DNA of 64,000 bases from an uncultured Desulfatitalea sp. (GCA_937868765.1 CALMNL010000003.1:434001-498000); one strand, 5' to 3'; positions 47,172-56,879 are shown, counted from the first letter of the stretch. Notes: generated by a model not told the origin, from the sequence alone. A program made the numbers and translations.

Positions 47172-48761
47172 CTATCGTGGTTCCTGTCGTTTGGCCAGTT
47201 TGAATTGGAAGCTGTCGGCCAGGGCCTGCCAGCTGGCTTCGATGATATCTTCGGAGACTCCGATAGTACTCCACAGATCTTCGTGATCCCTGGATTCAAT
47301 GAAGACCCTGACCTTGGCCTTGGTGCCGTCCCGGCCATCGATGACCCGTACCTTGAAATCCACCAGGCGCATGGCTTCCAGATCGTCGGGGAAGAACTTG
47401 CCCAGGGCCTTGCGCAGCGCGTTGTCCAGGGCGCTCACCGGGCCCTGGCCCTCGGCGGCGGTAATTTCGTGCATCTCGTCCACGAGGATCTTGATGGTGG
47501 CGTGGGCTCGGCAGGGCTGATCCTTGTCCTTTTCAATGGTCACCCGAAACGATTCCAGGGCGAAGAGGGGCGTGAACTGCTCCGTGAACTTCTGCAGCAG
47601 AATCTTCATGGATCCGTCGGCCACATCGAACTGGTAGCCCTGGTCTTCCAGGGTTTTGATCTCGGCAGCGATCTTCTGGCTGTCGAAACCGTTGGCACCC
47701 AACTCGACGCCCAGTTCCTTGGCTTTGTAAATGATATTGCTGCGGCCACCCAGGTCCGAGACCAGCACCCGCCGCTTGTTGCCCACCAGGGTCGGGTCGA
47801 TATGCTCGTAAGCCTCGGGCAACTTCATGATGGCGCTGACATGCAGGCCGCCTTTGTGGGCAAAGGCGCTGCGGCCTACGAAGGGCCTGGAATTGAGCGG
47901 GACGATGTTGGCGGTTTCGCTCACGAAACGGGATACACTTTTTAACTGCTGCAAGCGTTCCCGCGGAAGGGTCTCCATTCCCATCTTGAAGCTCAGCAGC
48001 GGGATGATGGTGACCAGATCGGCATTGCCGCATCGCTCACCGTAGCCGTTGATCGTGCCTTGCACCATGGTGGCACCGCCGCGTACGGCCGCGATGCTGT
48101 TGGCCGCTGCCAGCCCGCAGTCGTTGTGCGTGTGAATCCCCAGGCGTATGGCGGGTCCGCTCAGGGTCAATGACTGCTTGACCTGGGCGACAACGCTTTC
48201 CACATCGAAGGGCAGGGAACCGCCGTTGGTATCGCACAGCACGACGGTGCCCGCGCCTGCCTGGGCCGCGGTCTTCAGCGTTTCCAGGGCGTAGGCGGGG
48301 TCCGATTTGTAGCCGTCGAAAAAATGCTCCGCATCGTACAGCACTTCACGGCCCGCATGTACCAGAAGCGCCACGCTGTCACGGATCATGGCCAGGTTTT
48401 CCTCGCGGGTGTTGCCCATGATTTGTTCTACATGCAAGGGCCATGTTTTGCCCACGATGGCCACGGCCGGGGCACGACTGGCGATGAGGGCCAGCAGATT
48501 GGGATCTTTGTCGGCTTCGGTTCTGGGTTTGCGCGTGGAGCCGAAGGCCGTGATGCGGGCGTGTGAGAAATGCTCCTGCTGCGCCATTTCGAAGAAACGG
48601 GCATCGCGGGCGTTGGAACCTGGCCAGCCGCCTTCGATATAGTGCACCCCGAACTGGTCCAGGCGCTTGGCGATCTTGATCATCTCCTCGGACGAGAAGC
48701 TGATATTTTCCCCCTGGCTGCCGTCGCGCAAGGTAGTGTCGTATATGAATACTTGGGTCAT
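47172..48761 (-). CDS. cimA: Citramalate synthase
   Basis: A 529-residue enzyme condensing acetyl-CoA and pyruvate to (R)-citramalate, entering isoleucine synthesis without threonine. Motifs are DTTLRDGSQGENISFSSEEM, VHYIEGGWPGSNARD, GIHTHNDCGLAAANSIAA and NGYGERCGNADLVTI. The C-terminal LeuA-type regulatory domain (about 400-515) points to Ile feedback. It lies between ilvC and leuA. Its presence together with the absence of threonine dehydratase nearby supports the citramalate route. Confidence 0.94.
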   Translation of the reverse strand: MTQVFIYDTTLRDGSQGENISFSSEEMIKIAKRLDQFGVHYIEGGWPGSNARDARFFEMAQQEHFSHARITAFGSTRKPRTEADKDPNLLALIASRAPAVAIVGKTWPLHVEQIMGNTREENLAMIRDSVALLVHAGREVLYDAEHFFDGYKSDPAYALETLKTAAQAGAGTVVLCDTNGGSLPFDVESVVAQVKQSLTLSGPAIRLGIHTHNDCGLAAANSIAAVRGGATMVQGTINGYGERCGNADLVTIIPLLSFKMGMETLPRERLQQLKSVSRFVSETANIVPLNSRPFVGRSAFAHKGGLHVSAIMKLPEAYEHIDPTLVGNKRRVLVSDLGGRSNIIYKAKELGVELGANGFDSQKIAAEIKTLEDQGYQFDVADGSMKILLQKFTEQFTPLFALESFRVTIEKDKDQPCRAHATIKILVDEMHEITAAEGQGPVSALDNALRKALGKFFPDDLEAMRLVDFKVRVIDGRDGTKAKVRVFIESRDHEDLWSTIGVSEDIIEASWQALADSFQFKLAKRQEPR

Positions 48762-48779
48762 AAGGCAATGTCTCTGCGG

Positions 48780-48848
48780 CGGCCATATTGCCGCGCAACC
48801 GAAAGCTCCCCTATGATAGGTTCAAGTTGCCTGCTGGCAATATGGCCG
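48780..48848. repeat. 13-bp inverted repeat between ilvC and cimA
   Basis: Perfect arms CGGCCATATTGCC (48780-48792) and its complement (48836-48848), loop 43 nt. It fills most of the ~100-nt gap between ilvC and cimA. It may stabilise or process the operon mRNA, and there is no U-tract. Confidence 0.5.
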
Positions 48849-48861
48849 GCCCGCCGAAGGC

Positions 48862-49920
48862 TTACTTCTTGGCGCGATTCTCCGGGCGCAGGCTGCGTAC
48901 CGCCCGGCCGGCGCGCCACATTTCGGAGTTGCCGATCACGGCCAGCTCGGCATCGAGCTTCTGGCGATAATCCGGCGCGCTGTTGGCGGTGAGCACCCGC
49001 CGGGTTTCCGTGCCGTCCTTGACGCTCCGGTAGAGGGCATCGAACACCGGGACGACGGCTTCACGGAATTTGGGCGCCCAGTCCAGGGCCCCGCGCTGAG
49101 CCGTGGTGCTGCAGTTGGCATACATCCAGTCCATGCCGTTTTCGGCCACCAGGCGGATCAGGCTCTGGGTTAATTCTTCCACGGTTTCATTGAAGGCTTC
49201 GCTGGGGCTGTGGCCATGTTTTCGCAATAGATTGTACTGGGCCTCCATGACGCCCGCCAGGCAGCCCATGAGCACCCCGCGTTCGCCGGTGAGATCGCTG
49301 TACACTTCCTGCTCGAAGGTGGTGGGGAAGAGATATCCCGAACCGATGGCGATGCCCAGGGCGATGGTGCGCTCTTTGGCGCGACCGGTGTAGTCCTGGA
49401 AAATGGCATAGCTGGAGTTGATGCCGCTGCCGTCCAGGAAGTTCAAACGCACATTGCGACCGGAACCCTTGGGCGCCACGAGGATCACGTCGACGTTGTC
49501 CGGCGGAATGACCTTGGTCTGATCCTTATAGACAATGGAAAAGCCGTGGGAGAAGTAGAGGGCGTCCCCCGGGTTCAGACATTTCTTGACCTGGTTCCAG
49601 GTGTTCATCTGGCCGGCGTCGGAGAGCAGATACTGGATTACGGTGGCACGTTTGGCTGCCTCCTCGATGGAAAAGAGCGTCTTGCCGGGAACGAAGCCGT
49701 CGGCGATGGCCTTGTCCCAGTAGACTTTGTCGGATTCGAGCTGGCCGATGATCACCGGGAATCCGTTGTCGCGCATATTCAAAGCCTGGGCCGGGCCTTG
49801 TACGCCATATCCCAATACGGCGATGGTCTCGTTGGCCAGAACCTTGCGGGCCTTCTCCAGGGTGAACTCCTCGGATGTGATGACCTCTTCCACAACGCCG
49901 CCAAAATCGATTTTTGCCAT
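48862..49920 (-). CDS. ilvC: Ketol-acid reductoisomerase (class I)
   Basis: A 352-residue NADPH-dependent enzyme converting acetolactate or acetohydroxybutyrate to dihydroxy acids. It has the dinucleotide motif AVLGYGVQGPAQALNMRDNG, APKGSGRNVRLNFLDG, and the metal-binding EQEVYSDLTGERGVLMG and Glu-rich SPSEAFNETVEEL. SD AAAGGAG. It sits between ilvN and cimA. Confidence 0.95.
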   Translation of the reverse strand: MAKIDFGGVVEEVITSEEFTLEKARKVLANETIAVLGYGVQGPAQALNMRDNGFPVIIGQLESDKVYWDKAIADGFVPGKTLFSIEEAAKRATVIQYLLSDAGQMNTWNQVKKCLNPGDALYFSHGFSIVYKDQTKVIPPDNVDVILVAPKGSGRNVRLNFLDGSGINSSYAIFQDYTGRAKERTIALGIAIGSGYLFPTTFEQEVYSDLTGERGVLMGCLAGVMEAQYNLLRKHGHSPSEAFNETVEELTQSLIRLVAENGMDWMYANCSTTAQRGALDWAPKFREAVVPVFDALYRSVKDGTETRRVLTANSAPDYRQKLDAELAVIGNSEMWRAGRAVRSLRPENRAKK

Positions 49921-49987
49921 GTTATTCTCCTTTGGAATGATAAGATTCAGCCTTCGTTAAAAAGCTGATTGGGTTCAGCGGGGTGTC

Positions 49988-50485
49988 TTAAATACCTCGT
50001 TTGGGTTCGCGATACAACGCCACAGTGCCGGTGCGGGCGATTTTTTTGATGCCCATGGGCCTGAGCAAACCGATCAGGGCGGTCATTTTGTCTTCATCGC
50101 CGCTGGCTTCGATGGTGTAGTAGTTGGACGCCACGTCGATGACCTTGGCGCGGAACAGGTTGACCAGACGCAGAATCTCGTCCCGGTTTTCAGATCGCGC
50201 GTGGACGCAGATCAGGGCCATCTCCCGGCGTACGGCGCGATCGTCGGACATGTCGCGCAACTTGACCACGTTGATCAGTTTGCGCAATTGCTTCTCGATC
50301 TGTTCCAGCAACGGTTTATTGGCCTGGGTGACGATGGTGACGCGCGACACCTTGGGATCCATGGTTTCGGCGACGCACAAGCTGTCGATATTGAAGCCGC
50401 GGCCGCTGAACAATCCCACCACCCGGGAGAGCACTCCCGGCTCGTTATCCACCAGCATCGTCAACGTATGTTTTTCCGGACTCAT
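49988..50485 (-). CDS. ilvN: Acetolactate synthase small (regulatory) subunit
   Basis: A 165-residue ACT-domain protein. ACT1 (HTLTMLVDNEPGVLSRVVGLFSGRGFNIDSL, residues ~6-36) gives valine feedback on the IlvB large subunit, and a C-terminal domain (~85-160) follows. Length is standard. It follows ilvB by 41 nt. Confidence 0.94.
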   Translation of the reverse strand: MSPEKHTLTMLVDNEPGVLSRVVGLFSGRGFNIDSLCVAETMDPKVSRVTIVTQANKPLLEQIEKQLRKLINVVKLRDMSDDRAVRREMALICVHARSENRDEILRLVNLFRAKVIDVASNYYTIEASGDEDKMTALIGLLRPMGIKKIARTGTVALYREPKRGI

Positions 50486-50526
50486 ATTCGCCTTTCACAC
50501 CGTAACAAATGGTTAGCGCAAATTAC

Positions 50527-52212
50527 CTAAACCAGGAGCATGTCCGTGATCGGCCGGCCGGCCGGCACCATGGGATAGACGCACTCTTCGGACTCCACGA
50601 TGAATTCCATGATCACCGGACCGGGCGTGGCCAGCCCCTTGGCCAGCACCGCCTGCACTTCGTCCGGACGAGTGGCCCGCAAGCCGGTGGCCCCGTATGC
50701 TTCGGCCAGTTTTACGAAGTCCGGGGCGTGGTCCATGATGGTTTGCGAGTAGCGCTTGTCGTAGAAAAGCTGTTGCCACTGGCGCACCATGCCCAGGCAG
50801 CGGTTGTTGAGGATCACGATCTTGACCGGCAGACCATACTGCACGGCCGTGGCCATCTCCTGGATGTTCATTTGAATGCTGCCATCGCCGGCGACGTCCA
50901 CCACCAGTTTCTCCGGAAATGCTACCTGGGCGCCGATGGCCGCGGGCAGACCGAAGCCCATGGTGCCCAGGCCGCCGGAGGTGATCCACTGCTGGGGGCG
51001 ATCGAAATGGTAGTACTGTGCAGCCCACATCTGATTCTGGCCCACCTCGGTGGCCACGATGGCTTCGCCGTTGGTCAGCTCATGAAGCTTCTCCACGACA
51101 TACTGGGGCTTGATGACATCCTTCTGCTGGTACGCCAGTTTGTATTCATCGCGCCACTGCTTGATCTGCGCGAGCCACTCGCCGTGGGGCGGCATCGACT
51201 GCTCCAGATTATCTTCCTGCACCATCTGGTTGAGGGCCGTCAGACTTATTTTGCAGTCGCCCACCACCGGCACGGTCACGGGGATGTTCTTGCGGATGGT
51301 GGTGGGATCGATGTCGATGTGTACGATCTTGGCCTGGGATGCGAACATCTCGGTCTTGCCGGTCACCCGGTCGTCGAAGCGCACTCCCACGGCGATCAGC
51401 AGGTCGCAATTGGAAATAGCCATGTTGGCCCGGTAGGTGCCGTGCATGCCCAGCATGCCCAGCCACAAGGGGTCGGAGCCGGGGAAGGCGCCCAAGCCCA
51501 TCAGCGATGCGGTGACCGGAATGCGCAGCCTGCGGGCCAGGGTGGTCAACTCTGGGGAAGCCTTGGAAAGAATTACCCCGCCGCCGGTGAATATCACCGG
51601 CCGCCGGGCGGTCTTGAGCAGAGCCACGGCTTTTTGCAGTTGCTTGGGGTTGGGCGTATAGGTCGGATTGTACGACTTGATGCTTACCTTCCCGACGGGC
51701 TGATATTCCGTCCTGGCCTGGGCCACGTTTTTGGGAATGTCCACCAGCACCGGCCCCGGTCTGCCGCTCCGGGCGATGTGAAAGGCTTCCTTCAGGCACT
51801 TGGCCAGATCTTCCACCCGGCTCACGAGATAGTTGTGCTTGGTGCAGGGCCGGGTGATGCCCACGATATCCACCTCTTGAAAGGCGTCGTTGCCAATGAG
51901 CTGGGTGGGCACCTGGCCGGTGATCACCACCATGGGGATGGAGTCCATGTAGGCCGTGGCAATGCCGGTGACCGTGTTGGTGGCGCCGGGGCCCGAGGTG
52001 ACCAGGCAGACGCCCACCTTGCCCGAAACCCGGGCGTAACCGTCGGCGGCGTGGACCGCCCCTTGTTCATGCCGGACCAGGATGTGCCGGATCTCGGCGC
52101 GCATGATCTCGTCATAGAGATCGATCACCGCGCCGCCGGGAAAACCGAAGATGGTATCCACACCTTCTTCTTTTAAAATGGTCATCAAAATTTGGGAGCC
52201 GGTAAGTTCCAT
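50527..52212 (-). CDS. ilvB: Acetolactate synthase large (catalytic) subunit
   Basis: A 561-residue ThDP-dependent enzyme making acetolactate and acetohydroxybutyrate. The catalytic Glu is in VRHEQGAVHAADGYAR, the FAD/ThDP motifs are in the middle, and the ThDP-Mg site is VDVAGDGSIQMNIQEMATAVQYGLPVKIVILNN (GDGS...NN). Second gene of the operon; its first ATG is 55 nt after the ilvD stop. The intergenic stretch carries a tiny hairpin GGCGTTG-G-CAACGCC. Confidence 0.95.
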   Translation of the reverse strand: MELTGSQILMTILKEEGVDTIFGFPGGAVIDLYDEIMRAEIRHILVRHEQGAVHAADGYARVSGKVGVCLVTSGPGATNTVTGIATAYMDSIPMVVITGQVPTQLIGNDAFQEVDIVGITRPCTKHNYLVSRVEDLAKCLKEAFHIARSGRPGPVLVDIPKNVAQARTEYQPVGKVSIKSYNPTYTPNPKQLQKAVALLKTARRPVIFTGGGVILSKASPELTTLARRLRIPVTASLMGLGAFPGSDPLWLGMLGMHGTYRANMAISNCDLLIAVGVRFDDRVTGKTEMFASQAKIVHIDIDPTTIRKNIPVTVPVVGDCKISLTALNQMVQEDNLEQSMPPHGEWLAQIKQWRDEYKLAYQQKDVIKPQYVVEKLHELTNGEAIVATEVGQNQMWAAQYYHFDRPQQWITSGGLGTMGFGLPAAIGAQVAFPEKLVVDVAGDGSIQMNIQEMATAVQYGLPVKIVILNNRCLGMVRQWQQLFYDKRYSQTIMDHAPDFVKLAEAYGATGLRATRPDEVQAVLAKGLATPGPVIMEFIVESEECVYPMVPAGRPITDMLLV

Positions 52213-52267
52213 GGTGGTTCACCTGAATTTCTGGCGTTGGCAACGCCGCTGTCATTTCGTCGAGTCG

Positions 52268-53938
52268 TTATCTCACCACCGCACCGCAATCCGCCGAACC
52301 TACCAGTCGGGCATAGCGGGAGAGATACCCGGTCTTGATTTTCGGCTCGGGAGCGCGCCAGGCCCTGCGGCGGTTTTCCAACTGGTTTGCGTCCACCTTT
52401 AAATTGATCTGCTTGGCCGGAATATCGATGGCGATGATGTCGCCCTCCTGAACCAATGCGATGGGACCGCCCTGGGCGGCTTCCGGGGAGATGTGGCCGA
52501 TGGCCGCTCCGCGGGTGCCGCCGGAAAAGCGCCCGTCCGTGATCAGTGCCACCTGGCCATCCAACTGCATGCCGGCGATGGCCGAGGTGGGCGTGAGCAT
52601 TTCGCGCATGCCCGGACCGCCCTGAGGCCCTTCGTAGCGCACCACCACCACATCGCCGGGTTTGATTTGGCGATTCAGGATGGCCGCGGTAGCGGCGTCC
52701 TCGGAGTCAAAAACCCTTGACGGCCCCTGGTGGCGCAGCATTTCGGGGCGCACGGCGGTCTGTTTGACCACGCAACCGTTGGGTGCCAGGTTGCCATAGA
52801 GCACGGCCAGGCCGCCGGTGGCGTGGTAGGCGTTCTCCCGGGAGCGGATCACCTCGGCGTCCTTGATGCGGGCACGGACGATATTTTCGGCCACGCTTTT
52901 GCCCGTGACCGTCAGGCAGGTGCCGTCGATGTGTCCGGCTTTTTCCAACTCTTTGATAACGGCCTGGATACCGCCGGCGCGGTCTAGATCCTCGATGTGG
53001 TGGGCCCCGCCCGGACTCAGCGAACACAGATGGGGCGTCTTCTGGCTGATGATGTTGATCTGGTTCAGATCGAAGGGAACGCCCGCTTCATGGGCGATGG
53101 CCGCCAGATGTAACGTGGTATTGGTCGAACAGCCCAGGGCCATGTCCACCGCCAGGGCGTTGGCAAAGGCTTTGGGCGTCATGATCTTGCTCGGTGTGAT
53201 CTGGCGCTTCCACAATTCCATGATCTGCATGCCGGCCAGTTTGGCCAGGCGCGTGCGGGCCGACATGACGGCGGGAATCGTGCCGTTGCCCGGTAGCCCC
53301 ATACCGATGGCTTCGGTGAGACAGTTCATGGAGTTGGCAGTGAACATGCCGGCGCAGGAACCGCAGGTGGGGCAGGCGGCCTCTTCGATGTCGGCCAGCT
53401 GGCCTTCGTCCATTTGGCCGGATTTGACTGCACCCACGGCTTCGAACACCGTGATCAGATCGATCTTGGCACCCTTGGGCTGGCTGGGATGGTGGCCGGC
53501 CAGCATGGGGCCGCCGCTGACCACGATGGCAGGCAGATTCAGGCGGGCTGCGGCCATGAGCATGCCCGGCACAATTTTATCGCAGTTGGGGATCAGAACG
53601 ATGGCGTCCAGACCGTGGGCTTTGGCCATGATCTCCACCGAGTCGGCGATGATTTCGCGGCTGGCCAGGGAGTACTTCATGCCTTCGTGGTTCATGGCGA
53701 TGCCGTCGCACACACCGATGATGCCGAACTCCACAGGCGTGCCGCCGGCCATGTAGATGCCGGCCTTGACCGCTTCGGCCAGGGTATTCAGGTGGACGTG
53801 GCCGGGGATGACGGTGTTGGCCGAATTGGCGATCCCGATCAGGGGCCTTTGAATTTCGGGATCGCTGTAGCCGCAGGCTTTCATCAAGGCCCGATGGGGG
53901 GCGCGTTCGACACCTTTTTTCACTTGATCGCTCTTCAT
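52268..53938 (-). CDS. ilvD: Dihydroxy-acid dehydratase
   Basis: A 556-residue Fe-S dehydratase forming 2-keto acids for Val, Ile and Leu. Cluster Cys residues appear in [35 protein letters not shown] and [13 protein letters not shown]. The C-terminal [21 protein letters not shown] is typical. The ATG at 53938 follows GGAGGAGT; the longer open frame runs through the leader terminator and is not the real start. First structural gene after the attenuator. Confidence 0.95.
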   Translation of the reverse strand: MKSDQVKKGVERAPHRALMKACGYSDPEIQRPLIGIANSANTVIPGHVHLNTLAEAVKAGIYMAGGTPVEFGIIGVCDGIAMNHEGMKYSLASREIIADSVEIMAKAHGLDAIVLIPNCDKIVPGMLMAAARLNLPAIVVSGGPMLAGHHPSQPKGAKIDLITVFEAVGAVKSGQMDEGQLADIEEAACPTCGSCAGMFTANSMNCLTEAIGMGLPGNGTIPAVMSARTRLAKLAGMQIMELWKRQITPSKIMTPKAFANALAVDMALGCSTNTTLHLAAIAHEAGVPFDLNQINIISQKTPHLCSLSPGGAHHIEDLDRAGGIQAVIKELEKAGHIDGTCLTVTGKSVAENIVRARIKDAEVIRSRENAYHATGGLAVLYGNLAPNGCVVKQTAVRPEMLRHQGPSRVFDSEDAATAAILNRQIKPGDVVVVRYEGPQGGPGMREMLTPTSAIAGMQLDGQVALITDGRFSGGTRGAAIGHISPEAAQGGPIALVQEGDIIAIDIPAKQINLKVDANQLENRRRAWRAPEPKIKTGYLSRYARLVGSADCGAVVR

Positions 53939-53952
53939 GAATTTACTCCTCC

Positions 53953-53995
53953 AAAAAAAATCCGTTATCAGCCTTTGGGGCCGATAACGGATTTT
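53953..53995 (-). terminator. Attenuator terminator of the ilv operon
   Basis: On the minus strand, a 13-bp stem (AAAATCCGTTATC with GATAACGGATTTT) flanks a 13-nt GC-rich loop and runs straight into eight U residues, just before the ilvD SD. The 5' arm CCGTTATC (53990-53983) can alternatively pair with GATAATGG at the leader stop codon (54028-54021), eight pairs including one G-U. The terminator and antiterminator are therefore mutually exclusive. A ribosome at the leader stop would cover GATAATGG and let the terminator form. Confidence 0.9.
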
Positions 53996-54023
53996 GTTTT
54001 TAACGGGGGTATTGCTTAAACCA

Positions 54024-54107
54024 TTATCGTCCCCTTGGCCCAGCGTCGGCAATGACACCGAGGACGAGAATAATAAGGTTTACAATTTGAACGATGAGGC
54101 TTTTCAT
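54024..54107 (-). CDS. ilvL: ilv leader peptide (27 codons)
   Basis: A 27-residue peptide starting [18 protein letters not shown] and ending DAGPRGR. It contains five Ile, four Val and four Leu, 13 of 27 residues, as in leader peptides of attenuated branched-chain operons. Starvation for any of the three amino acids would stall the ribosome here, free the GATAATGG segment and favour the antiterminator. The stop TAA lies inside GATAATGG. No strong SD is visible. Too short for most gene callers; evidence rests on composition, position and the matching RNA structures. Confidence 0.88.
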   Translation of the reverse strand: MKSLIVQIVNLIILVLGVIADAGPRGR

Positions 54108-54136
54108 AGTGGTAATCGCCAATGTTGGTTGAGCGG

Positions 54137-54165
54137 TCTTTAACAACAAGCGGTAGGGCTGTCAA
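54137..54165 (-). promoter_or_regulatory. Promoter of the ilv-cimA-leuA operon
   Basis: On the minus strand, TTGACA (54165-54160), a 17-nt spacer and TAAAGA (54142-54137), about 30 nt before the leader peptide start. The -35 is perfect and the -10 weak. Confidence 0.65.
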
Positions 54166-54314
54166 CACTTTTGTTTATTATCCGAGCATTTGGGACCGAA
54201 GGGGGTGTTGTGGATTTTTTCGGGATATGTTTTGTAATGGAAATCCGTTTTGCCCGCGTTGGTGTTGCTCTCGGTGTTCCTGCTCAAGCGATGCTTCCCC
54301 AGGAGGTGTTTTTT

Positions 54315-55334
54315 GTGACTAATTATAAGCGCACGGGTGTGTTATTTTATGGACTGTTTGTTTTCTGGTGCGTCCTGATCGGCCGGGCCCAGGGGGCGCT
54401 GGATCGAAGCCCTTTGTCCGTATCCAACCGGTTCCCCATGCATTTTATCTTTCTTTCGCCCCGGCCGGTGTCGGCGCAATTGCCCGCTGAAGGCACGATC
54501 ACGGGCGAGCTGGCACTGGACTACAGCAGCGTCTACTTCGACCGGCAAAGCGATACCTATGCCTTCCTGATGGATATGGAGGCGCTGGTGGCGGAGCTAT
54601 CGCTGACCTACAGCCTCACAGAGCGACTGGGGCTGCGGCTTCACGTGCCTATGGTCAGTATGAATTCAGGTTTTCTGGATGGTTTTCTTGAATCCTACCA
54701 TGATGCGCTGGGGGTTTCCAACTATGGGCGGGAAAACCGGCCCCACGACAACTTCGCCTATCGCCTGACAAAGGGGAGAGAGACTTGGGTGGACGGATCG
54801 ACGGGAGAGTTCGGCTGGACCGATATCACTGTATCGGTCCAGTGGGGGCTGTTTCGTGCGGGCCAAGGCCGGTGCTGGCAAAGCAGCCTGTTGGCCAGCG
54901 CCAAAGCGCCCACGGGAGATCCGGAATTCGGCTATGGCAGCGGGCGATGGGATTTCGCTCTCTTTATGCCCAATCAGTGGTCCTTCCAGCGTTGGACGCT
55001 GCACCTGATGCCGGGTCTGATCTACCATGACGATCCCGAAACCCTGGGCGCCGAGGTTTCGGCCCAAAACAGCTATAGCCTCTTCGGCGGGGCGGCATAC
55101 CATTACAACGAGCGCTGGACCTGGCTGGCCCAGCTCAATTACTTCTCTTCACCCATCGAAGATACCGGAGTGTCGCGCATCGACGATGGGGCGCTTGAGC
55201 TGGCGCTGGGCTTTCGGCGCATTTTGGCCCGGAATTGGCACCTGGCGTTCGCTTTCTGCGAAGATCCATTTACCCTGGCGGCACCTGATTTTACGGTGCA
55301 TATGGGGCTTTCCTGGGCTCCCTCGACGAAATAA
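54315..55334 (+). CDS. DUF3187-family envelope protein
   Basis: A 339-residue predicted exported protein with N-terminal MTNYKRTGVLFYGLFVFWCVLIG signal-like segment (positively charged start, hydrophobic core, then RAQGALDRSP). It is beta-rich afterwards, with aromatic, glycine-containing strands resembling outer-membrane barrel or DUF3187 proteins (TERLGLRLHVPMVSMNSGFLDGFLESYH, SLLASAKAPTGDPEFGYGSGRWD). The GTG at 54315 is preferred because CAGGAGG is 8 nt upstream; an earlier ATG-containing frame reads through the ilv promoter. Function unknown. Confidence 0.75.
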   Translation: MTNYKRTGVLFYGLFVFWCVLIGRAQGALDRSPLSVSNRFPMHFIFLSPRPVSAQLPAEGTITGELALDYSSVYFDRQSDTYAFLMDMEALVAELSLTYSLTERLGLRLHVPMVSMNSGFLDGFLESYHDALGVSNYGRENRPHDNFAYRLTKGRETWVDGSTGEFGWTDITVSVQWGLFRAGQGRCWQSSLLASAKAPTGDPEFGYGSGRWDFALFMPNQWSFQRWTLHLMPGLIYHDDPETLGAEVSAQNSYSLFGGAAYHYNERWTWLAQLNYFSSPIEDTGVSRIDDGALELALGFRRILARNWHLAFAFCEDPFTLAAPDFTVHMGLSWAPSTK

Positions 55335-55366
55335 GGCGGCGAGCTCACCCTTGGAGACAGGAGACT

Positions 55367-56161
55367 ATGACCAACCACAAGAGACCATCTGTTTACATCG
55401 TCACCGGCACCACGCGCGGCATCGGTAGGGCAATGGCCGAGGAGATCCTTCGGCGCGGCCATCGGCTCTTCTCCCTGTCCCGGGCGCCGGATACCGTGAC
55501 GCAAGGATGGCGCAATTATCGTTGTGATTTGCGCGACGCAGAAAAGATACAGGTGGCGATGATTCGCCTGCTGGACGAAATCCCCCATGAGGCCTGCGGC
55601 GACGCGATTCTGCTCAACAATGCCGGGGTGCTCACGCCCATCGGACCCCTGGAACGCAATGACTGGGCCGGCATGGCAGCCGCCCTCCAGGTCAACCTGA
55701 TGGCGCCCATGCAGCTCATGTCCTTATTCATTCAGGCGGCCGCCCGGTTCCAGGGTTCCCGCCGGATCATCAACATCACCTCTGGCGCCGGCAGGCACCC
55801 ATATGCCGGCTGGGGGCTTTACTGCACCGCCAAATCCGCATTGAACATGCTGACGCGTTGCATTGCCCTGGAACAGCGCGGCCGATCCCGTCCGGTGACC
55901 ATATGTGCCGTGGCACCGGGAGTGGTCGCCACTGATATGCAAGCCGATATTCACCGGGCCGATGACATCGACTTTCCCGAGCGCCAGCGATTTTTGCGTT
56001 TGGCCGAATCAGGGGGCCTGCTTGCCCCGGAAGATGTCGCGCGCCTTATTCTCGATCTCGATCTGGCCGGACAATTTCAATCAGGTCAGATTTACGACCT
56101 GCGCCACGCGACGTGGTCGGAAGGCCGACCCGTCATCACGGCTCTGAAAGAAAACGGCTGA
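55367..56161 (+). CDS. Short-chain dehydrogenase/reductase
   Basis: A 264-residue NAD(P)-dependent SDR. Cofactor motif VTGTTRGIGRAMAEEI, NNAG (LLNNAGVLTPIG), catalytic Ser in INITSGAG and the YxxxK pair in LYCTAKSALNM, placed as in classical SDRs. The nearest recognised pattern is the benzil/sepiapterin reductase-like group. Substrate unknown. It follows the DUF3187 gene by 32 nt with a good SD (GGAGACAGGAG). Confidence 0.88.
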   Translation: MTNHKRPSVYIVTGTTRGIGRAMAEEILRRGHRLFSLSRAPDTVTQGWRNYRCDLRDAEKIQVAMIRLLDEIPHEACGDAILLNNAGVLTPIGPLERNDWAGMAAALQVNLMAPMQLMSLFIQAAARFQGSRRIINITSGAGRHPYAGWGLYCTAKSALNMLTRCIALEQRGRSRPVTICAVAPGVVATDMQADIHRADDIDFPERQRFLRLAESGGLLAPEDVARLILDLDLAGQFQSGQIYDLRHATWSEGRPVITALKENG

Positions 56162-56231
56162 TTTCAAGCCGGGTATCTGTTACAGTAATTCGAGGCGACC
56201 CGGAAACGATTCTGAAGAAAGGCTGGCGGTT

Positions 56232-56798
56232 ATGGAAGCTTTTCCCGCTTTTTTAAAAGGCTACTTCCTCATGGCCATGCCCGCCCTGATGGACCCGAAT
56301 TTTTTCCAATCCGTGACCTGTATCACCGAACACACTGAAGAGGGCGCGGTGGGGATTATCGTAAATCGGGTGCATGAGGGACTCATCGCCAAGCTGATAT
56401 TCGAAGAACTGGGGATGGATACCGACGGCCGAGCGGATGACCTTCCCATCCATATCGGCGGTCCGGTGCATGCCAATGAGCTGTTCGTGCTGCATGGCCC
56501 CCCGCTGGACTGGGGACAGAGCCTCATCATCGGCCAGGAACTGGCGCTGAGCAACTCCCGGGAAATCCTCGAGGCCATCGCCAAGGGACGCGGACCCGGG
56601 TCTTATATTATCGCCCTGGGGTGCGCCGGATGGGCGCCCGGTCAACTCGAATGGGAATTGAGCCAGAACGCCTGGCTCGTTTCACCATGCAACCAGGACA
56701 TCATCTTCAATACGCCCATGGACCAGCGCTGGGAAAGGGCCATCCAGCAGATGGGCATCGATCCTCAATCACTGACACATACTGCAGGTCATGCGTGA
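56232..56798 (+). CDS. YqgE/AlgH family protein
   Basis: A 188-residue UPF0301 protein. Signature LKGYFLMAMPALMDPNFFQSVTCI, EEGAVGIIVNR, IHIGGPVHANELFVLHG and the late GCAGWAPGQLEWELSQNAWL are typical. The structure is known from homologues but the biochemical role is not. A terminator follows. Confidence 0.93.
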   Translation: MEAFPAFLKGYFLMAMPALMDPNFFQSVTCITEHTEEGAVGIIVNRVHEGLIAKLIFEELGMDTDGRADDLPIHIGGPVHANELFVLHGPPLDWGQSLIIGQELALSNSREILEAIAKGRGPGSYIIALGCAGWAPGQLEWELSQNAWLVSPCNQDIIFNTPMDQRWERAIQQMGIDPQSLTHTAGHA

Positions 56799-56806
56799 AC
56801 CAAATA

Positions 56807-56842
56807 AACAAAAAAAGAGGGCGCTTTGCGCGCCCCCCTTTT
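56807..56842. terminator. Bidirectional terminator between yqgE and the small Cys protein
   Basis: Stem GGGCGC-TTTGC-GCGCCC (56819-56835) with an A-rich tract before it and CCCTTTT after it, between convergent genes; the flanking A and T runs fit termination in both directions. Confidence 0.75.
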
Positions 56843-56879
56843 CATCTCACTGGTTTTCTACTGCTGAACTTGTGTCGTA

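Noticed and set aside
50509-52176. 555-codon open frame on the plus strand
   Set aside because: Antisense to ilvB, which is certain from its ThDP motifs.
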